A DNA stretch of 64,000 nt from Nitrosomonas sp. Lineage in GTDB: Bacteria; Pseudomonadota; Gammaproteobacteria; Burkholderiales; Nitrosomonadaceae. The notes under the pieces are model-generated. The model was given only the letters and a program-made list of their open reading frames with translations, was not told the DNA's origin and made no database searches. How positions within the stretch are numbered: position 1 is the first letter of the stretch; every line of letters begins with the position of its first letter. Positions 25,900-35,610 of this stretch are shown piece after piece. A program made the position numbers and the translations under genes. Location of the stretch: the NCBI GenBank assembly GCA_016703745.1, contig JADJBK010000006.1:930001-994000 (forward strand). The letters are read 5' to 3'.

Positions 25900-27093
25900 T
25901 TAGGGTAGTCGAGGGCGGTTCTCTGCCAACTGTTTTTTGATTTTTCGTGCGATTTTTCCCGCTTCCAGACGGATTTCGCGTAACTGCCCACTCAGGGGAT
26001 TGACGTGCCCGATAAAGTACAGGCGAGGTGCATCCGAAAATTCCTGTTCCCCTAGGACCACCGGCCGATCATCCGGGCTGGTAATACCGGGAATCTGGAT
26101 CAATTTCGTAAGACCAGTCCGAAAACCTGTTCCAGCAACGATCACATCTACGTTTAGGGCTATTTCATTTTGCTGATCGCTAGGTTTCGCTTCGACGGAA
26201 TTGAGTGCATGTACAGTCTGCCCTTCAATTTTTCTGATCGGGCCAACTACCCGAATACGCCCCGCTCGGATATCGTCCACAAAGGGATAATAGAGAATCG
26301 GTACAACCTGGGTTCTGGCGAACTGCTGCGACACCCGAGTGACAGGAAAGGGGAGGCCGTATTGCGTCAAATTACCTATGAACAGTCGCCGTAAAACATA
26401 CAGAAGGCCATCAACCCATGCGGCTGGCAGATATCGCGTTGCAAGGCCAATCCCTACCAGTGGAATGCCAAAGATGCTTTTGGGAAGGATGTGGGGCGGC
26501 GTTCTGACAGAGAGGGTGACCGATTTCGCGTGCTCGGCGAGGCGACTTGCAATTTCGGCGGCTGAATTACCACTACCGACAACCAATACATTCTTTCCCG
26601 CATAGGTCTTGGCATGCTTGAATTTTGAGGAATGGATGATTTCACCGGAAAAGGTTTCCGCTCCTACCCATTCCGGGATAACGGGGGTATGTGCTCCTCC
26701 TGTCGCAACGACCACTGCTAGTGACTCAAATTTTTTACCATCATGGCTAGTGATAGACCAGGTATCGCGTAGGCGATCATATTCGACTTTCTCAATATTG
26801 ATCCCGGTTTTAACCGTGAAGCCTCCTCGTTCAGGAAATGTTTCGAGAATACGCACAACCTCGTCACGTGAAGGCCAGCTACCGGCCGAGCGAGGAATCG
26901 GACTCCCGGGAAGCCGCGATAAGGCGCGCCCCGAATTCAGACGCAGACCGTCATAATGATTACGCCAGACATCTCCAACCGCAGCGGTTTTCTCCAGCAC
27001 TAACGGATTGAGTCCAAGTCTTTTTAATTCATATGCTGCCGATAATCCCGCTGGACCAGCCCCAATTACCGCGACATCATGCACTCCGCTCAT
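25900..27093 (-). CDS. Flavin-containing monooxygenase-like oxidoreductase
   Basis: 397 residues. FAD-binding GxGxxG at about 11-16 (VIGAGPAGLSAAYEL), the GDVWRNHYDGLRLNS segment common in FMO/Baeyer-Villiger relatives, and a second dinucleotide site VLVVGSGNSAAEIASRL near 170-186. ATGTGFRT (as VAGTGFRTGL) in the C-terminal part is also typical. It probably oxidises a small nucleophilic or carbonyl substrate with NADPH; the substrate is unknown. It overlaps the OsmC gene by 4 bp (ATGA), so the two are translationally coupled, and precedes the TetR gene. Confidence 0.85.
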   Translation of the reverse strand: MSGVHDVAVIGAGPAGLSAAYELKRLGLNPLVLEKTAAVGDVWRNHYDGLRLNSGRALSRLPGSPIPRSAGSWPSRDEVVRILETFPERGGFTVKTGINIEKVEYDRLRDTWSITSHDGKKFESLAVVVATGGAHTPVIPEWVGAETFSGEIIHSSKFKHAKTYAGKNVLVVGSGNSAAEIASRLAEHAKSVTLSVRTPPHILPKSIFGIPLVGIGLATRYLPAAWVDGLLYVLRRLFIGNLTQYGLPFPVTRVSQQFARTQVVPILYYPFVDDIRAGRIRVVGPIRKIEGQTVHALNSVEAKPSDQQNEIALNVDVIVAGTGFRTGLTKLIQIPGITSPDDRPVVLGEQEFSDAPRLYFIGHVNPLSGQLREIRLEAGKIARKIKKQLAENRPRLP

Positions 27094-27701
27094 CTTTGTT
27101 CCCCTTCTTGCGAGTGTGAGAACTCACTGTTGCGTTCGTTCTCCTTGCAGATGATCTCAATATCAAGTGGTACCGGGCGGATTATCGTATCTGGAATGGG
27201 CGCAGTTTTTAGTAGTTTGGTTAGAATCTCTTTCACATCTTCTGGGGAAGAATCTGTTCGGATATCCACTGTTATCCCGATGTTCTCAAACCCGGGATTG
27301 CCGGTTTCAAGACCAAAGGCAGAACGAAAGTTTACCCGGCCTGAAACGCTCAACTGAAGGTGTTTTACGGTGATGCCAGCAGCCGACAATCCACCAATAT
27401 AGGTGGCAGTAAGGCAATGGCCGATCGCAGAAAGCAGCATGTCCTGTGGCGTCAGGCCGGCTCCACCACCACCGTATTGCTCAGGTTCATCACCGATGAT
27501 TTTCTGGCCATCCGTAACGCACGAGGTGGTGTGATAACCATTGTTCCAGATGACTGCCGCCTGATATTGAGGCCTGGCAATGAGCCCGTCCCCATCTGTC
27601 TGGATAAGGTCTCGCGTTACTTGCAACCTGTCCACATCAATTCCATTTATGCAGTTCTTTGTCATCTTCGACTCCATATAATCACAAGAAGGTACTGACA
27701 T
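27090..27701 (-). CDS. OsmC-family peroxide-reductase-like protein
   Basis: 203 residues. It has the OsmC fold pattern with GGGGAGLTPQDMLLSAIGHCLTAT around residues 75-100, including the conserved Cys, and a second half starting LQLSVSGRVNF. The usual second catalytic Cys may be the one in IEIICKENE. OsmC/Ohr proteins reduce organic hydroperoxides or handle sulfur compounds. Starts at 27701, 27677 or 27665 are possible; the first follows a GGAAG. It is the first gene of the urea-transporter cassette and is cut in half in copy 1. Confidence 0.8.
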   Translation of the reverse strand: MSVPSCDYMESKMTKNCINGIDVDRLQVTRDLIQTDGDGLIARPQYQAAVIWNNGYHTTSCVTDGQKIIGDEPEQYGGGGAGLTPQDMLLSAIGHCLTATYIGGLSAAGITVKHLQLSVSGRVNFRSAFGLETGNPGFENIGITVDIRTDSSPEDVKEILTKLLKTAPIPDTIIRPVPLDIEIICKENERNSEFSHSQEGEQR

Positions 27702-27851
27702 CTTTTTTCACTTCCGCACATCCAAGAGCGAGATAAAAATAGATCGATCAGTCTATTAATATAATAACTCAAGTTTAGACATTCAGCACCAGATAATTGG
27801 TTCTTTGAATAGAATCGAAGTCGCGATACGAGACACAAAAATATCCACAAG

Positions 27852-28520
27852 ATGAGCAAAAATTACTTGATAGAAGGGAAAGCTCGCGCGGTGCCCGATG
27901 TCTTATGCTCAAACGGCTCGTCTTTGTCTGTCAGGCAGGATACTCATTTATTACTCACCGCTGTACCCATGCATTCTCGCGCTACTTTCGTCGAATTACC
28001 GTGCGGTTGCCTGGCTTCTCCGGAGGGCTGGGTGACACACGCGCTCAGTACCATTACCAGAGGCCGTCACCGGACGACCTATTACAAACTCCTGGAATGT
28101 GGCAGCGTCCGGACACTACGGCTGACAAGAGCCTTGTTCGAGGTAGTCAACAGCGCTTTGCTAATGGAGGCCCTCAATCTGGCCATCGACGACACGTTAA
28201 TTCCACGCCAATCCGAGAAGGTGCCGAGCAGTATCGTTTGGCCGACCATGCCAGAAAGCACAACCGGCTACAGTTTCTGTTGACACAATGCTGGGTTACG
28301 TTAGGCGTCAGTGTATTGGGTAGTGCTGGCAGGAAATACGTGTTGCCAATTGTGTCCCGTTAATCACAGTCCCTTACCGGTAGCGGCAATCTGTGGCGGT
28401 CTATTTTCCAGGTTAACAAAGAACGCTCTTAATAGCATCTGGCAGCATTTTTGCCGCCTGAGCCAACAGAATGACCGCTTTAGAGGTACCTTAATATGTT
28501 TTAAAATCGACTAATACGTG
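27852..28520 (+). pseudogene. Decayed DDE-type transposase
   Basis: Pieces of one protein are spread over at least two frames: FVELPCGCLASPEGWVTHAL and LNLAIDDTLIPRQSEKVPSS in one, then RKHNRLQFLLTQCWVTLGVS and GRKYVLPIVSR in another. The IDDTLIPR...RKxNRxQFLLxQCWV order is that of a large DDE transposase group (IS701-like, from memory). Later frames hold no clear match. Multiple frameshifts make it inactive. The 150 bp before it (27702-27851) hold only the region upstream of osmC. Confidence 0.65.
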
Positions 28521-28656
28521 TGGTCATAGATTTTGCCGGCAGCAATTCCTTGTGATAAGGTTGCATCCAAAAAATTTCCGGCGACTTTCTGTACGCATTC
28601 AAGCATTGACATAAGACCTTCTCGTTTTGCCCGCTACCTAATGGAAATTCAATATC

Positions 28657-29319
28657 ATGAAACTGGCTTTATTTGATCTGGATAATACGCTTCTCGCAGG
28701 AGACAGCGATTTTCAATGGGCGCAATTTCTCATTGAACAAAAAGTGCTTGATCAGGAAGTATATGCAGCAAAAAATATTGAATTTTATGAACAATATAAA
28801 AATGGCACGCTTGATATTCACGAATTCCTGGACTTTCAGCTTAAGCCACTTGCACGTCATCCGCGCAAACAATTGAATGAGTGGCGCAGGCAGTTTGTTG
28901 CAGAAAAAATTCTGCCATTGATTACACCTGGTGCGCGTGAGTTGGTTAGCCGCCATCAGACTGAACGGAATTTATGCATCATCATTACCGCGACCAACAG
29001 TTTTGTGACGGCACCGATTGCGCAGGCGTTAGGTATCGAGCATTTGATTGCGACTGAACCCGAACAGATCGACGGGCAGTTTACCGGCCGGGTAGCTGGA
29101 GTACCTTGTTTTCAGAAAGGCAAGATTACACGGCTGGAACAATGGCTGGACAAACAAAATCTTACCTGGCTGTCATTTCTGCAAAGCTGGTTTTATAGTG
29201 ATTCACTCAATGATCTGCCGTTGCTCGGCAAAGTCACGCATCCGGTTGCAGTCGATCCTGACGACACCTTGCGAGCGCATGCTCAGAGAAACGACTGGCC
29301 TATTATCAGCTTGCGTTAG
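28657..29319 (+). CDS. HAD-superfamily phosphatase (HAD-IB, SerB-like)
   Basis: 220 residues. Motif I is FDLDNTLL (nucleophile Asp at about 7, acid Asp at about 9), motif II is IITATNSFV, motif III/IV include FQKGKITRL and YSDSLNDLPLL. The helical cap (about 15-85) and the SxxxDLPLL tail are typical of the HAD-IB group that includes phosphoserine phosphatase-like enzymes and CicA. The exact substrate is unclear. It is on the plus strand 104 bp before guaB, with its own ATG; a shared transcript is possible. Confidence 0.85.
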   Translation: MKLALFDLDNTLLAGDSDFQWAQFLIEQKVLDQEVYAAKNIEFYEQYKNGTLDIHEFLDFQLKPLARHPRKQLNEWRRQFVAEKILPLITPGARELVSRHQTERNLCIIITATNSFVTAPIAQALGIEHLIATEPEQIDGQFTGRVAGVPCFQKGKITRLEQWLDKQNLTWLSFLQSWFYSDSLNDLPLLGKVTHPVAVDPDDTLRAHAQRNDWPIISLR

Positions 29320-29393
29320 TCAGCACCATTCTTGGGATTCCCCCGTATAAAATATTCGATAGTTGTGGCGCGAAAGCGTACTCCCAGTTCCGT

Positions 29394-29399
29394 TATAAT
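29394..29399 (+). promoter_or_regulatory. TATAAT box upstream of guaB
   Basis: A perfect -10 hexamer 24 bp before the guaB start. No good -35 hexamer is at the usual distance, and transcription from here would leave a leader of only about 17 nt, so it is tentative. Confidence 0.3.
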
Positions 29400-29423
29400 A
29401 ACGTTTTGTGAAGGATCGTTACC

Positions 29424-30887
29424 ATGCGACTGCTCCAGAAAGCACTGACATTCGACGATGTCCTGCTGGTTCCCGCTCATTCCGAAGTTTTACCAAAAGA
29501 TGTCAAGCTTGTCACAAAACTGACACGTGAGCTGACCATTAACATTCCGGTTGTTTCTGCCGCGATGGATACCGTGACGGAAGCGCCACTTGCCATCGCC
29601 ATCGCCCAGGTAGGGGGAATCGGCATCATCCACAAAAACATGCCGATTGAAGTACAGGCTGCACAGGTCGCGCAGGTTAAACGTTTTGAAAGCGGTGTAG
29701 TAAAAGACCCGATTGTCATTTCACCGGATATGATGGTACGCAAGGTGTTGGAGCTGACCCGGCAGCATAATATTTCCGGACTGCCGGTAGTTCAAGGTAA
29801 AAAAGTGGTTGGCATTGTCACCAACCGGGATTTTCGTTTTGAAACCAATCTTGATCAACCGATCCGCAATATCATGACACCCAGAAAAAAACTGGTAACG
29901 GTACGTGAAGGTGTGTCTCAGGCCGATGCACTGGCGTTGTTGCACAAACACCGGCTGGAAAAACTACTGGTTGTGGATGACAATTTCGAATTGCGTGGAT
30001 TGATTACCGTTAAGGATATTACCAAAACCACCGAGCATCCTAATGCCAACACTGACAGCCTGGAGCGCCTGTGTGTCGGTGCAGCGATTGGCGTTGGAGA
30101 GGGTAGCGATGAACGTGCGGAAGCGCTGATCGAAGCCGGAGTGGATGTGATTATCGTCGACACCGCGCACGGACATTCCCAAGGCGTGCTGGACCGAGTT
30201 CAATGGGTTAAGAAACACTTCCCGCAGATTCAGGTAATTGCAGGCAACATTGCTACCGCAGATGCGGCGCGGGCACTGGTGGAACATGGTGCGGATGCAG
30301 TCAAGGTCGGAATTGGCCCCGGATCGATCTGCACCACCCGAATCGTTGCCGGAGTTGGGGTTCCACAAATTTCTGCCATTGATAATGTGGCCAAGGCATT
30401 GCTGGGGACAGGCGTGCCAATCATAGCCGATGGCGGGATTCGCTATTCCGGGGATATCGCCAAGGCCATTGCGGCAGGCGCCGATACGGTGATGCTGGGC
30501 GGGTTACTGGCCGGTACCGAGGAATCTCCTGGTGAGGTTGAACTGCTGAAGGGCAGGGCGTATAAAAGTTATCGTGGAATGGGATCATTGTCGGCCATGC
30601 AGCAGGGATCCAGTGATCGCTACTTTCAAGAAGCTGAACGCAACAAAAATGAGAAACTGGTACCGGAAGGCGTGGAAGGACGGGTTCCCTACAAAGGTAC
30701 ACTGGCCAATGTTATTCACCAATTGATGGGGGGAGTACGTTCGAGTATGGGCTATCTCGGTTGCAGCACTATTAAGGATATGCACAACAAGGCTGAATTT
30801 ATCGAAATTACTTCTGCAGGTATACGTGAATCACATGTTCATGATGTACAGATTACCAAGGAAGCACCCAATTATCATGTTGAGTAG
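29424..30887 (+). CDS. guaB: Inosine-5'-monophosphate dehydrogenase
   Basis: 487 residues, normal length. It oxidises IMP to XMP with NAD, the committed step of GMP synthesis. TIM barrel with two CBS domains inserted at about 95-205. The catalytic loop GIGPGSICTTRIVAGVG has the nucleophile at Cys303, and the flap region YRGMGSLSAM follows. The start is ATG 29424 after GAAGGAT. It is 10 bp upstream of guaA, forming the common guaBA operon for the two consecutive steps from IMP to GMP. Confidence 0.98.
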   Translation: MRLLQKALTFDDVLLVPAHSEVLPKDVKLVTKLTRELTINIPVVSAAMDTVTEAPLAIAIAQVGGIGIIHKNMPIEVQAAQVAQVKRFESGVVKDPIVISPDMMVRKVLELTRQHNISGLPVVQGKKVVGIVTNRDFRFETNLDQPIRNIMTPRKKLVTVREGVSQADALALLHKHRLEKLLVVDDNFELRGLITVKDITKTTEHPNANTDSLERLCVGAAIGVGEGSDERAEALIEAGVDVIIVDTAHGHSQGVLDRVQWVKKHFPQIQVIAGNIATADAARALVEHGADAVKVGIGPGSICTTRIVAGVGVPQISAIDNVAKALLGTGVPIIADGGIRYSGDIAKAIAAGADTVMLGGLLAGTEESPGEVELLKGRAYKSYRGMGSLSAMQQGSSDRYFQEAERNKNEKLVPEGVEGRVPYKGTLANVIHQLMGGVRSSMGYLGCSTIKDMHNKAEFIEITSAGIRESHVHDVQITKEAPNYHVE

Positions 30888-30897
30888 GTAGCCGACC

Positions 30898-32457
30898 ATG
30901 CATTCAACTGTACTCATTCTGGATTTTGGTTCCCAATATACGCAGCTTATTGCTCGCCGTATTCGTGCAACTAACGTTTATTGTGAAATTCACCCATTTG
31001 ATGTCGATCCGCAAATTATTCAGGATATGGCGCCCATTGGCATCATCCTCTCCGGCGGACCTGCTTCCGCCTTTACGGAAAACGCCCCTCGCGCACCACA
31101 AATCGTATTTGAGCTGGGTGTACCAGTGCTGGGTATTTGCTATGGTATGCAGGCGATGGCCGATCAATTGAATGGCAAGGTTGCCAATGCGCTTGCACGT
31201 GAATTTGGCTACGCCGAATTAATGGTCGAGCCCTGCAGGCTGTTTGAGAACATACAGGATCGCGTGAATGCCGGAGGCCAGAAGATTCTCGATGTCTGGA
31301 TGAGCCATGGCGACCGGGTCGATGCGCTACCACCAGGATTCAGCATTATCGCTCACAATGCAGCTACCCCGATTGCTGCGATGGCAGACGAGTCGCGCCA
31401 GTTTTATGGCTTGCAGTTTCACCCCGAAGTGACGCATACCCTGCAGGGATGCGCCATTCTGGATCGATTCGTACACGACATCTGTCAGGCAGGTAGCGAC
31501 TGGAATATGCCGAATTATATCGATGAGGCAATTGGGCGTATTCGTGCCCGTGTCGGAAACGAACGGGTTATCCTCGGACTGTCGGGTGGAGTGGATTCCT
31601 CGGTTGCGGCAGCACTGATCCACCGTGCTATTGGTGATCAGCTAACTTGTGTGTTTGTTGATAACGGCCTATTGAGACAACATGAAGCCAAGCAGGTAAT
31701 GGAGACATTCAGCCGTAATCTTGCGGTGAATGTGATCCATATCGATGCACGTCGTCAATTTCTGGAACGTTTACAAGGTACTTCTGATCCGGAACAGAAG
31801 CGGCGCATCATTGGCCGGGAGTTTGTGGAAATATTTCAACAGGAAGCTGCCAGGATTGATGACGCCAAATGGTTGGCACAAGGAACCATCTATCCTGACG
31901 TCATCGAATCGGCTGGAAGCAAAACGCAAAAAGCCCGCACCATCAAGTCGCATCATAACGTTGGCGGCCTGCCCGATACACTGCACCTGGAGCTGCTGGA
32001 ACCACTGCGCGAACTGTTCAAGGACGAAGTGCGGGAACTTGGTCTAGCGCTGGGTTTGCCACGAGACCTGGTGTTTCGTCACCCCTTTCCCGGTCCGGGT
32101 CTGGGTGTGCGGATACTGGGTGAGGTTAAATACGAATACGCAGAATTACTCCGCCAGGCAGATGCCATTTTCATTGAAGAACTCAAGTATTCCGGCTGGT
32201 ATGAAAAAACTGCCCAGGCATTTGCTGTTTTTCTGCCAGTTAAATCAGTCGGTGTCATGGGAGATAGCCGCAGTTATGAGTATGTCATCGCGTTACGTGC
32301 CGTACAGACCGAAGACTACATGACCGCGCACTGGGCAGAATTACCCTACACTTTGCTTGCTAAAATCTCCAATCGCATCATCAATGAAGTGCGGGGCATC
32401 AACCGAGTCGTTTACGATATCTCAGGCAAACCACCGGCAACCATCGAGTGGGAGTGA
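30898..32457 (+). CDS. guaA: GMP synthase (glutamine-hydrolysing)
   Basis: 519 residues. The N-terminal class I glutamine amidotransferase has the catalytic triad Cys81 (GICYGMQ), His175 and Glu177 (QFHPEV). The ATP pyrophosphatase domain has SGGVDSS at about 229-235. The C-terminal dimerisation domain ends PPATIEWE, typical of GuaA. It converts XMP to GMP using glutamine and ATP. Co-transcribed with guaB. A short CTGGCA/TGCCAG hairpin follows its stop but without a T tract. Confidence 0.98.
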   Translation: MHSTVLILDFGSQYTQLIARRIRATNVYCEIHPFDVDPQIIQDMAPIGIILSGGPASAFTENAPRAPQIVFELGVPVLGICYGMQAMADQLNGKVANALAREFGYAELMVEPCRLFENIQDRVNAGGQKILDVWMSHGDRVDALPPGFSIIAHNAATPIAAMADESRQFYGLQFHPEVTHTLQGCAILDRFVHDICQAGSDWNMPNYIDEAIGRIRARVGNERVILGLSGGVDSSVAAALIHRAIGDQLTCVFVDNGLLRQHEAKQVMETFSRNLAVNVIHIDARRQFLERLQGTSDPEQKRRIIGREFVEIFQQEAARIDDAKWLAQGTIYPDVIESAGSKTQKARTIKSHHNVGGLPDTLHLELLEPLRELFKDEVRELGLALGLPRDLVFRHPFPGPGLGVRILGEVKYEYAELLRQADAIFIEELKYSGWYEKTAQAFAVFLPVKSVGVMGDSRSYEYVIALRAVQTEDYMTAHWAELPYTLLAKISNRIINEVRGINRVVYDISGKPPATIEWE

Positions 32458-32562
32458 TTCGAGATCTGGCAGTGCCAGGTCGCGCTCTAAACGGCTTCCG
32501 AGTACTTTGAACAAAAGCAAGTCTCAATAGCCTGAACAGATCAGGTCAGTGATATTGCATTA

Positions 32563-32903
32563 ATGACTCCATACCTGAAGGACTACGTAACAGAATTCAA
32601 TTTCCTGTTTCATCAAATCTACAAATGCGCCCGTGCACAAATTGAATGTGATGAGAACCATGGCTGTTACTACAACTTTGAGAGGGATGCGCAACTTCAT
32701 GGAATTTTTGGAGACTTGTGGTCAAGCACAAGGTTCCGGATGAGGAGGTGACCATCCATCTGGTGATAACGGAAGGCGAATTCAAAGGCGAACAACAGAA
32801 AGAAAACTTCGAGAAGATGAAGGAGTCTACAAGCAGCGTGGGCGTGAATTTCACCTGGGAATTCGATGGCACCGGCACGATCCATGCCCGCCAATCCTGC
32901 TAA
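32563..32903 (+). pseudogene. Remnant possibly of a MIT C-terminal-like domain protein
   Basis: Two overlapping frames give pieces of one protein: RNFMEFLETC in one and, after a shift, VKHKVPDEEVTIHLVITEGE and VNFTWEFDGTGTIHARQS in another (to 32903). The pattern 'RNFMEF...VTIHLVT...FEWEF...IHAR' resembles, from memory, the C-terminal domain of MIT-domain proteins (PF16565 type) seen in some bacterial AAA-protein systems. No ATPase is next to it. Assignment is weak; that it is a frameshifted remnant is likelier. Confidence 0.35.
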
Positions 32904-32993
32904 TAAAGCTATAAACTTAGACTGCAAAAAGCGCCGTTACATTCTGCTTTTGTTGGGTAGGACCAATATACATAAACCTATTAGGAGATAGTC

Positions 32994-33323
32994 ATGGCTA
33001 CACATCACGCATCACCAGCTGAAATTGTTGACTTGGAAACCTGGGCGCAAGATATGCCTAATGAACAAACTAAAGTAATTGTAAAAACAGATGAAATGGA
33101 ACTTGCTCGCCTTGTTATTCTAGCCGGTAAAGAATTTCCAACTCACAAAGTATCAGGACCAATTATTGTTCATTGCATAAATGGGAAAATAGAGTTTACT
33201 GCAATGGGCGAAATACAAGTGTTGATGCCTGGCCAATTATTGCATTTAATGCCTGATGAGCCGCATTCAGTTAAGGCAGTTGAAGACTCGGTTGTTTTAC
33301 TCACGATAATCTTTAAAGCTTAA
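32994..33323 (+). CDS. Small cupin-domain protein
   Basis: 109 residues making a single cupin barrel: LARLVILAGKEFPTHKV (first motif with one His), GPIIVHCINGKIEF, then VLMPGQLLHLMPDEPHSVKA (second motif with the P-G-x-x-L and H residues). Metal-binding residues of motif 1 are partly absent, so it may not be enzymatic. Ribosome site AGGAGATAG precedes the ATG. IS copy 3 begins 75 bp after its stop. Confidence 0.8.
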   Translation: MATHHASPAEIVDLETWAQDMPNEQTKVIVKTDEMELARLVILAGKEFPTHKVSGPIIVHCINGKIEFTAMGEIQVLMPGQLLHLMPDEPHSVKAVEDSVVLLTIIFKA

Positions 33324-33397
33324 GTCGTTAATACTATATCTAATGTGACTTTACGCTCAAATTCTTGCACCGTAAGCTAAAGATTAGGCTATGTCTG

Positions 33398-35450
33398 GAG
33401 CATAGGAAAAATAAACCACCTTTTCCATGAGGATTGAATGTACTGAAAGCTGGCACGGTTGTCAAACACCATGATAATCTATCGAAAAATGACTGCGTTT
33501 CGGTTTAGTTGACACAAAAACGTCAAGGATTTTGCTGTGTTCTGGCGCTTCAGGCAAAAGACGCCCAGGGGTAAAGGTCAGCCCGGCAATGAAGAAGACT
33601 GATAGGAGCGAGTACGGGATCAGGCAGGCTCGAAAATATCAAAGATTTGTGCGGGTGAGCGTGGCGGCGCCCGGGTAGGCAAACCAAGATGATCAAGAAT
33701 TTTAGTAATTACGCTGGACTCCAGAATAGCGGCAATGATTTTCAGGGTTCCACCACAATGCGGGCAGTGTTCAATGTCGATATCAAACACCCGTTTCAAC
33801 AGGCGCGCCCAACTGATGCGTACAGAAGTTGGAGAATGTAGCGCATCATCATTGTCGTCCGCTGGTTTGCTTTTATTTTTCTTCTCGCCCGGAATAATCT
33901 CAGCGCGCAGCTTTGCATTCGGTGCGAGCACGCCATGGAAACGAATAAGGTTCAGCCTTGGTCTGGGAACCAATGCAGCCAGGCGTTGCATGAATTCCAG
34001 CGGCGACATGACAATATGCGTCGTGCCATCCCGATAAGGCGTCTTTAGTGTCAGCACCACCGCGCCGCTGCTGTTGAGTGTCAGTCGCTCATTGGCAATT
34101 GCCGGTCGCGTGATATAACGGCACAGGTGCTCCAGTTCCTTGCGCTGATTCATGGCGCAACGCACGCCGGCGTGCAAGCTAAAACCATGCGCATTGACAC
34201 AGCACTCCTGGTCTGACTGCTCCAGGTTTTGTGTGGCCACAGTTTTCAAAGTCAGTATTTTTGTCCTGCCCGGCGACCGAGCGCAATCCGGTAGGTGCAG
34301 GCCGCCGATTGTAGTGGCGCCAATGCCGCGTCCGATTCTATTTCTGCCAGGTAAGTCATCCCCTCCTCCTCAATAAGTGCGCCATGGCGAGTTAATGCTT
34401 TCATAATGCGCTTGATGATCTGCCCAAGCAGCGTGTGCAGCTGCTCAGCCGTTGGTGTCTTCACACGATGGAATTCCGGCTCGCCGTTTTGGATGCGATA
34501 GACACCATCGAGCACCAGGCAATGTAGATGAATGTTGAGATTAGCGGCGGAACCGAAACGTTGAATCAGCGTAATCGCGCCGGTTTGTGCTTCGGATCGT
34601 TTCAATCCGGCCCGCTTGATTAGAAAAGTTGAGATGGCACGGTGAATCACTTGTAATACCGGTGTGAGCAGATGTGGATGGGCGGCTAACAGGTAGCGCA
34701 GTGGAATCGGCAGTGAAAGCACCCATTGGCGCACCGGTACCCGGGGAATGATGTGATCAACCAGGTGAGCGGCCGTCTGCGCCATACGCCGTCCACCGCA
34801 TGAGGGACAGAATCCTCGCCGTTTGCAAGAAAACGCCACCAGTTTCTCATGGGCACAATCGGCACAACGCAGGCGCAAAAATCCATGCGCCAAAATACCA
34901 CACTCAAGAAACGCATCAAATTCGTCTTTAACAAAGTCCGGTAACCCTGAACCGGTTTCCATTTCAACCTGCGCAAAGAAAGTCTCGATATGTTCTTGTA
35001 CCAATTGGTACAGAATGGTTTGTTCCGGTCGGTGTCGCTCATAGTGGATCTGATTTCCAGCCACAGCGTGTTGAGCTGATTGGCGCAGGTTATTTTGGTG
35101 GGACTGAGCGTGGGGAATGGCCGTTGGCATGATCATTGAGAACGATTGTTTTCATTCTCAATGTATCGGTCAGCTTAATGCGTTTCTTGAACTCCGTGAA
35201 AATCTAAACTGTGCCATGCGCACACCAATCCTGGACAAGACCTAAAACACTAACGGTCAGTTAAAACGACACTGATATCAGCCACTTCTCCATCGCAGCG
35301 GTATTTCAACGCCACACTCTGACCGGCATGCAGCGTCTTAAGGTTCCTGCTTATTAAAGGGGCAATTACCTCGGGGTGGCCGTACAAATTTTCTGCAGAA
35401 CGCGCCCGTGGCCCCGACCGGGATAACGGAGATAGCCGTTTTTATCGACG
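33398..35450 (-). mobile_element. IS91/ISCR-like rolling-circle element, copy 3
   Basis: Matches copies 1 and 2 end to end but for a missing T in the transposase gene. The DNA to the left of the ori end reads TCTG, not CTTG or GTTC. To the right it continues into the tyrA fragment and then a full-length copD-type gene, so it diverges from copies 1 and 2 inside copD. Confidence 0.85.
33620..35136 (-). pseudogene. IS91/ISCR-family transposase, frameshifted (copy 3)
   Basis: As the intact copies, but one T is missing in the run at 34258-34262 (5 T against 6), which ends the frame after residue 293 (GRRAGQK). The zinc and HLH motifs are before the break; the catalytic tyrosine region YITRP is after it, so the product would be inactive. 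Confidence 0.85.
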
Positions 35451-35553
35451 GTTGGAAAATTTACAAGACCTGTTGCGCCACTCCGACAGCGAATCAATAG
35501 AACAGTTTTTCCTGCAAGCACGCAATACCCGCCGAAAATGGCTCCAATATTAA
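35451..35553 (+). pseudogene. Captured 3' end of tyrA (copy 3)
   Basis: Same variant fragment as in copies 1 and 2, here next to the complete copD-type gene. Confidence 0.85.
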
Positions 35554-35610
35554 GCATGTCCCAAGCGATGTCGTAGAATCAACCGGATAGTTAAAGATTG
35601 GATACGCTTG

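Larger units (their letters stand above)
20045..27356. repeat. 7.3-kb duplicated unit, copy 2
   Basis: Matches 5066-12373. Here the DNA continues past the copy 1 breakpoint into a complete osmC gene, so this is the fuller version of the locus. Confidence 0.9.

Noticed and set aside
5066..27356. The two IS copies as a classical composite transposon around 12.4-20 kb
   Set aside because: IS91/ISCR elements lack terminal inverted repeats and do not form compound transposons by paired ends. The shared DNA lies on one side of each copy, and the MMPL operon between them is not duplicated.
27852..28363. Two overlapping plus-strand ORFs as new genes
   Set aside because: Their translations are pieces of one DDE transposase in different frames.
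32460..32482. Rho-independent terminator after guaA
   Set aside because: The CTGGCA/TGCCAG hairpin has almost no loop and no T tract.
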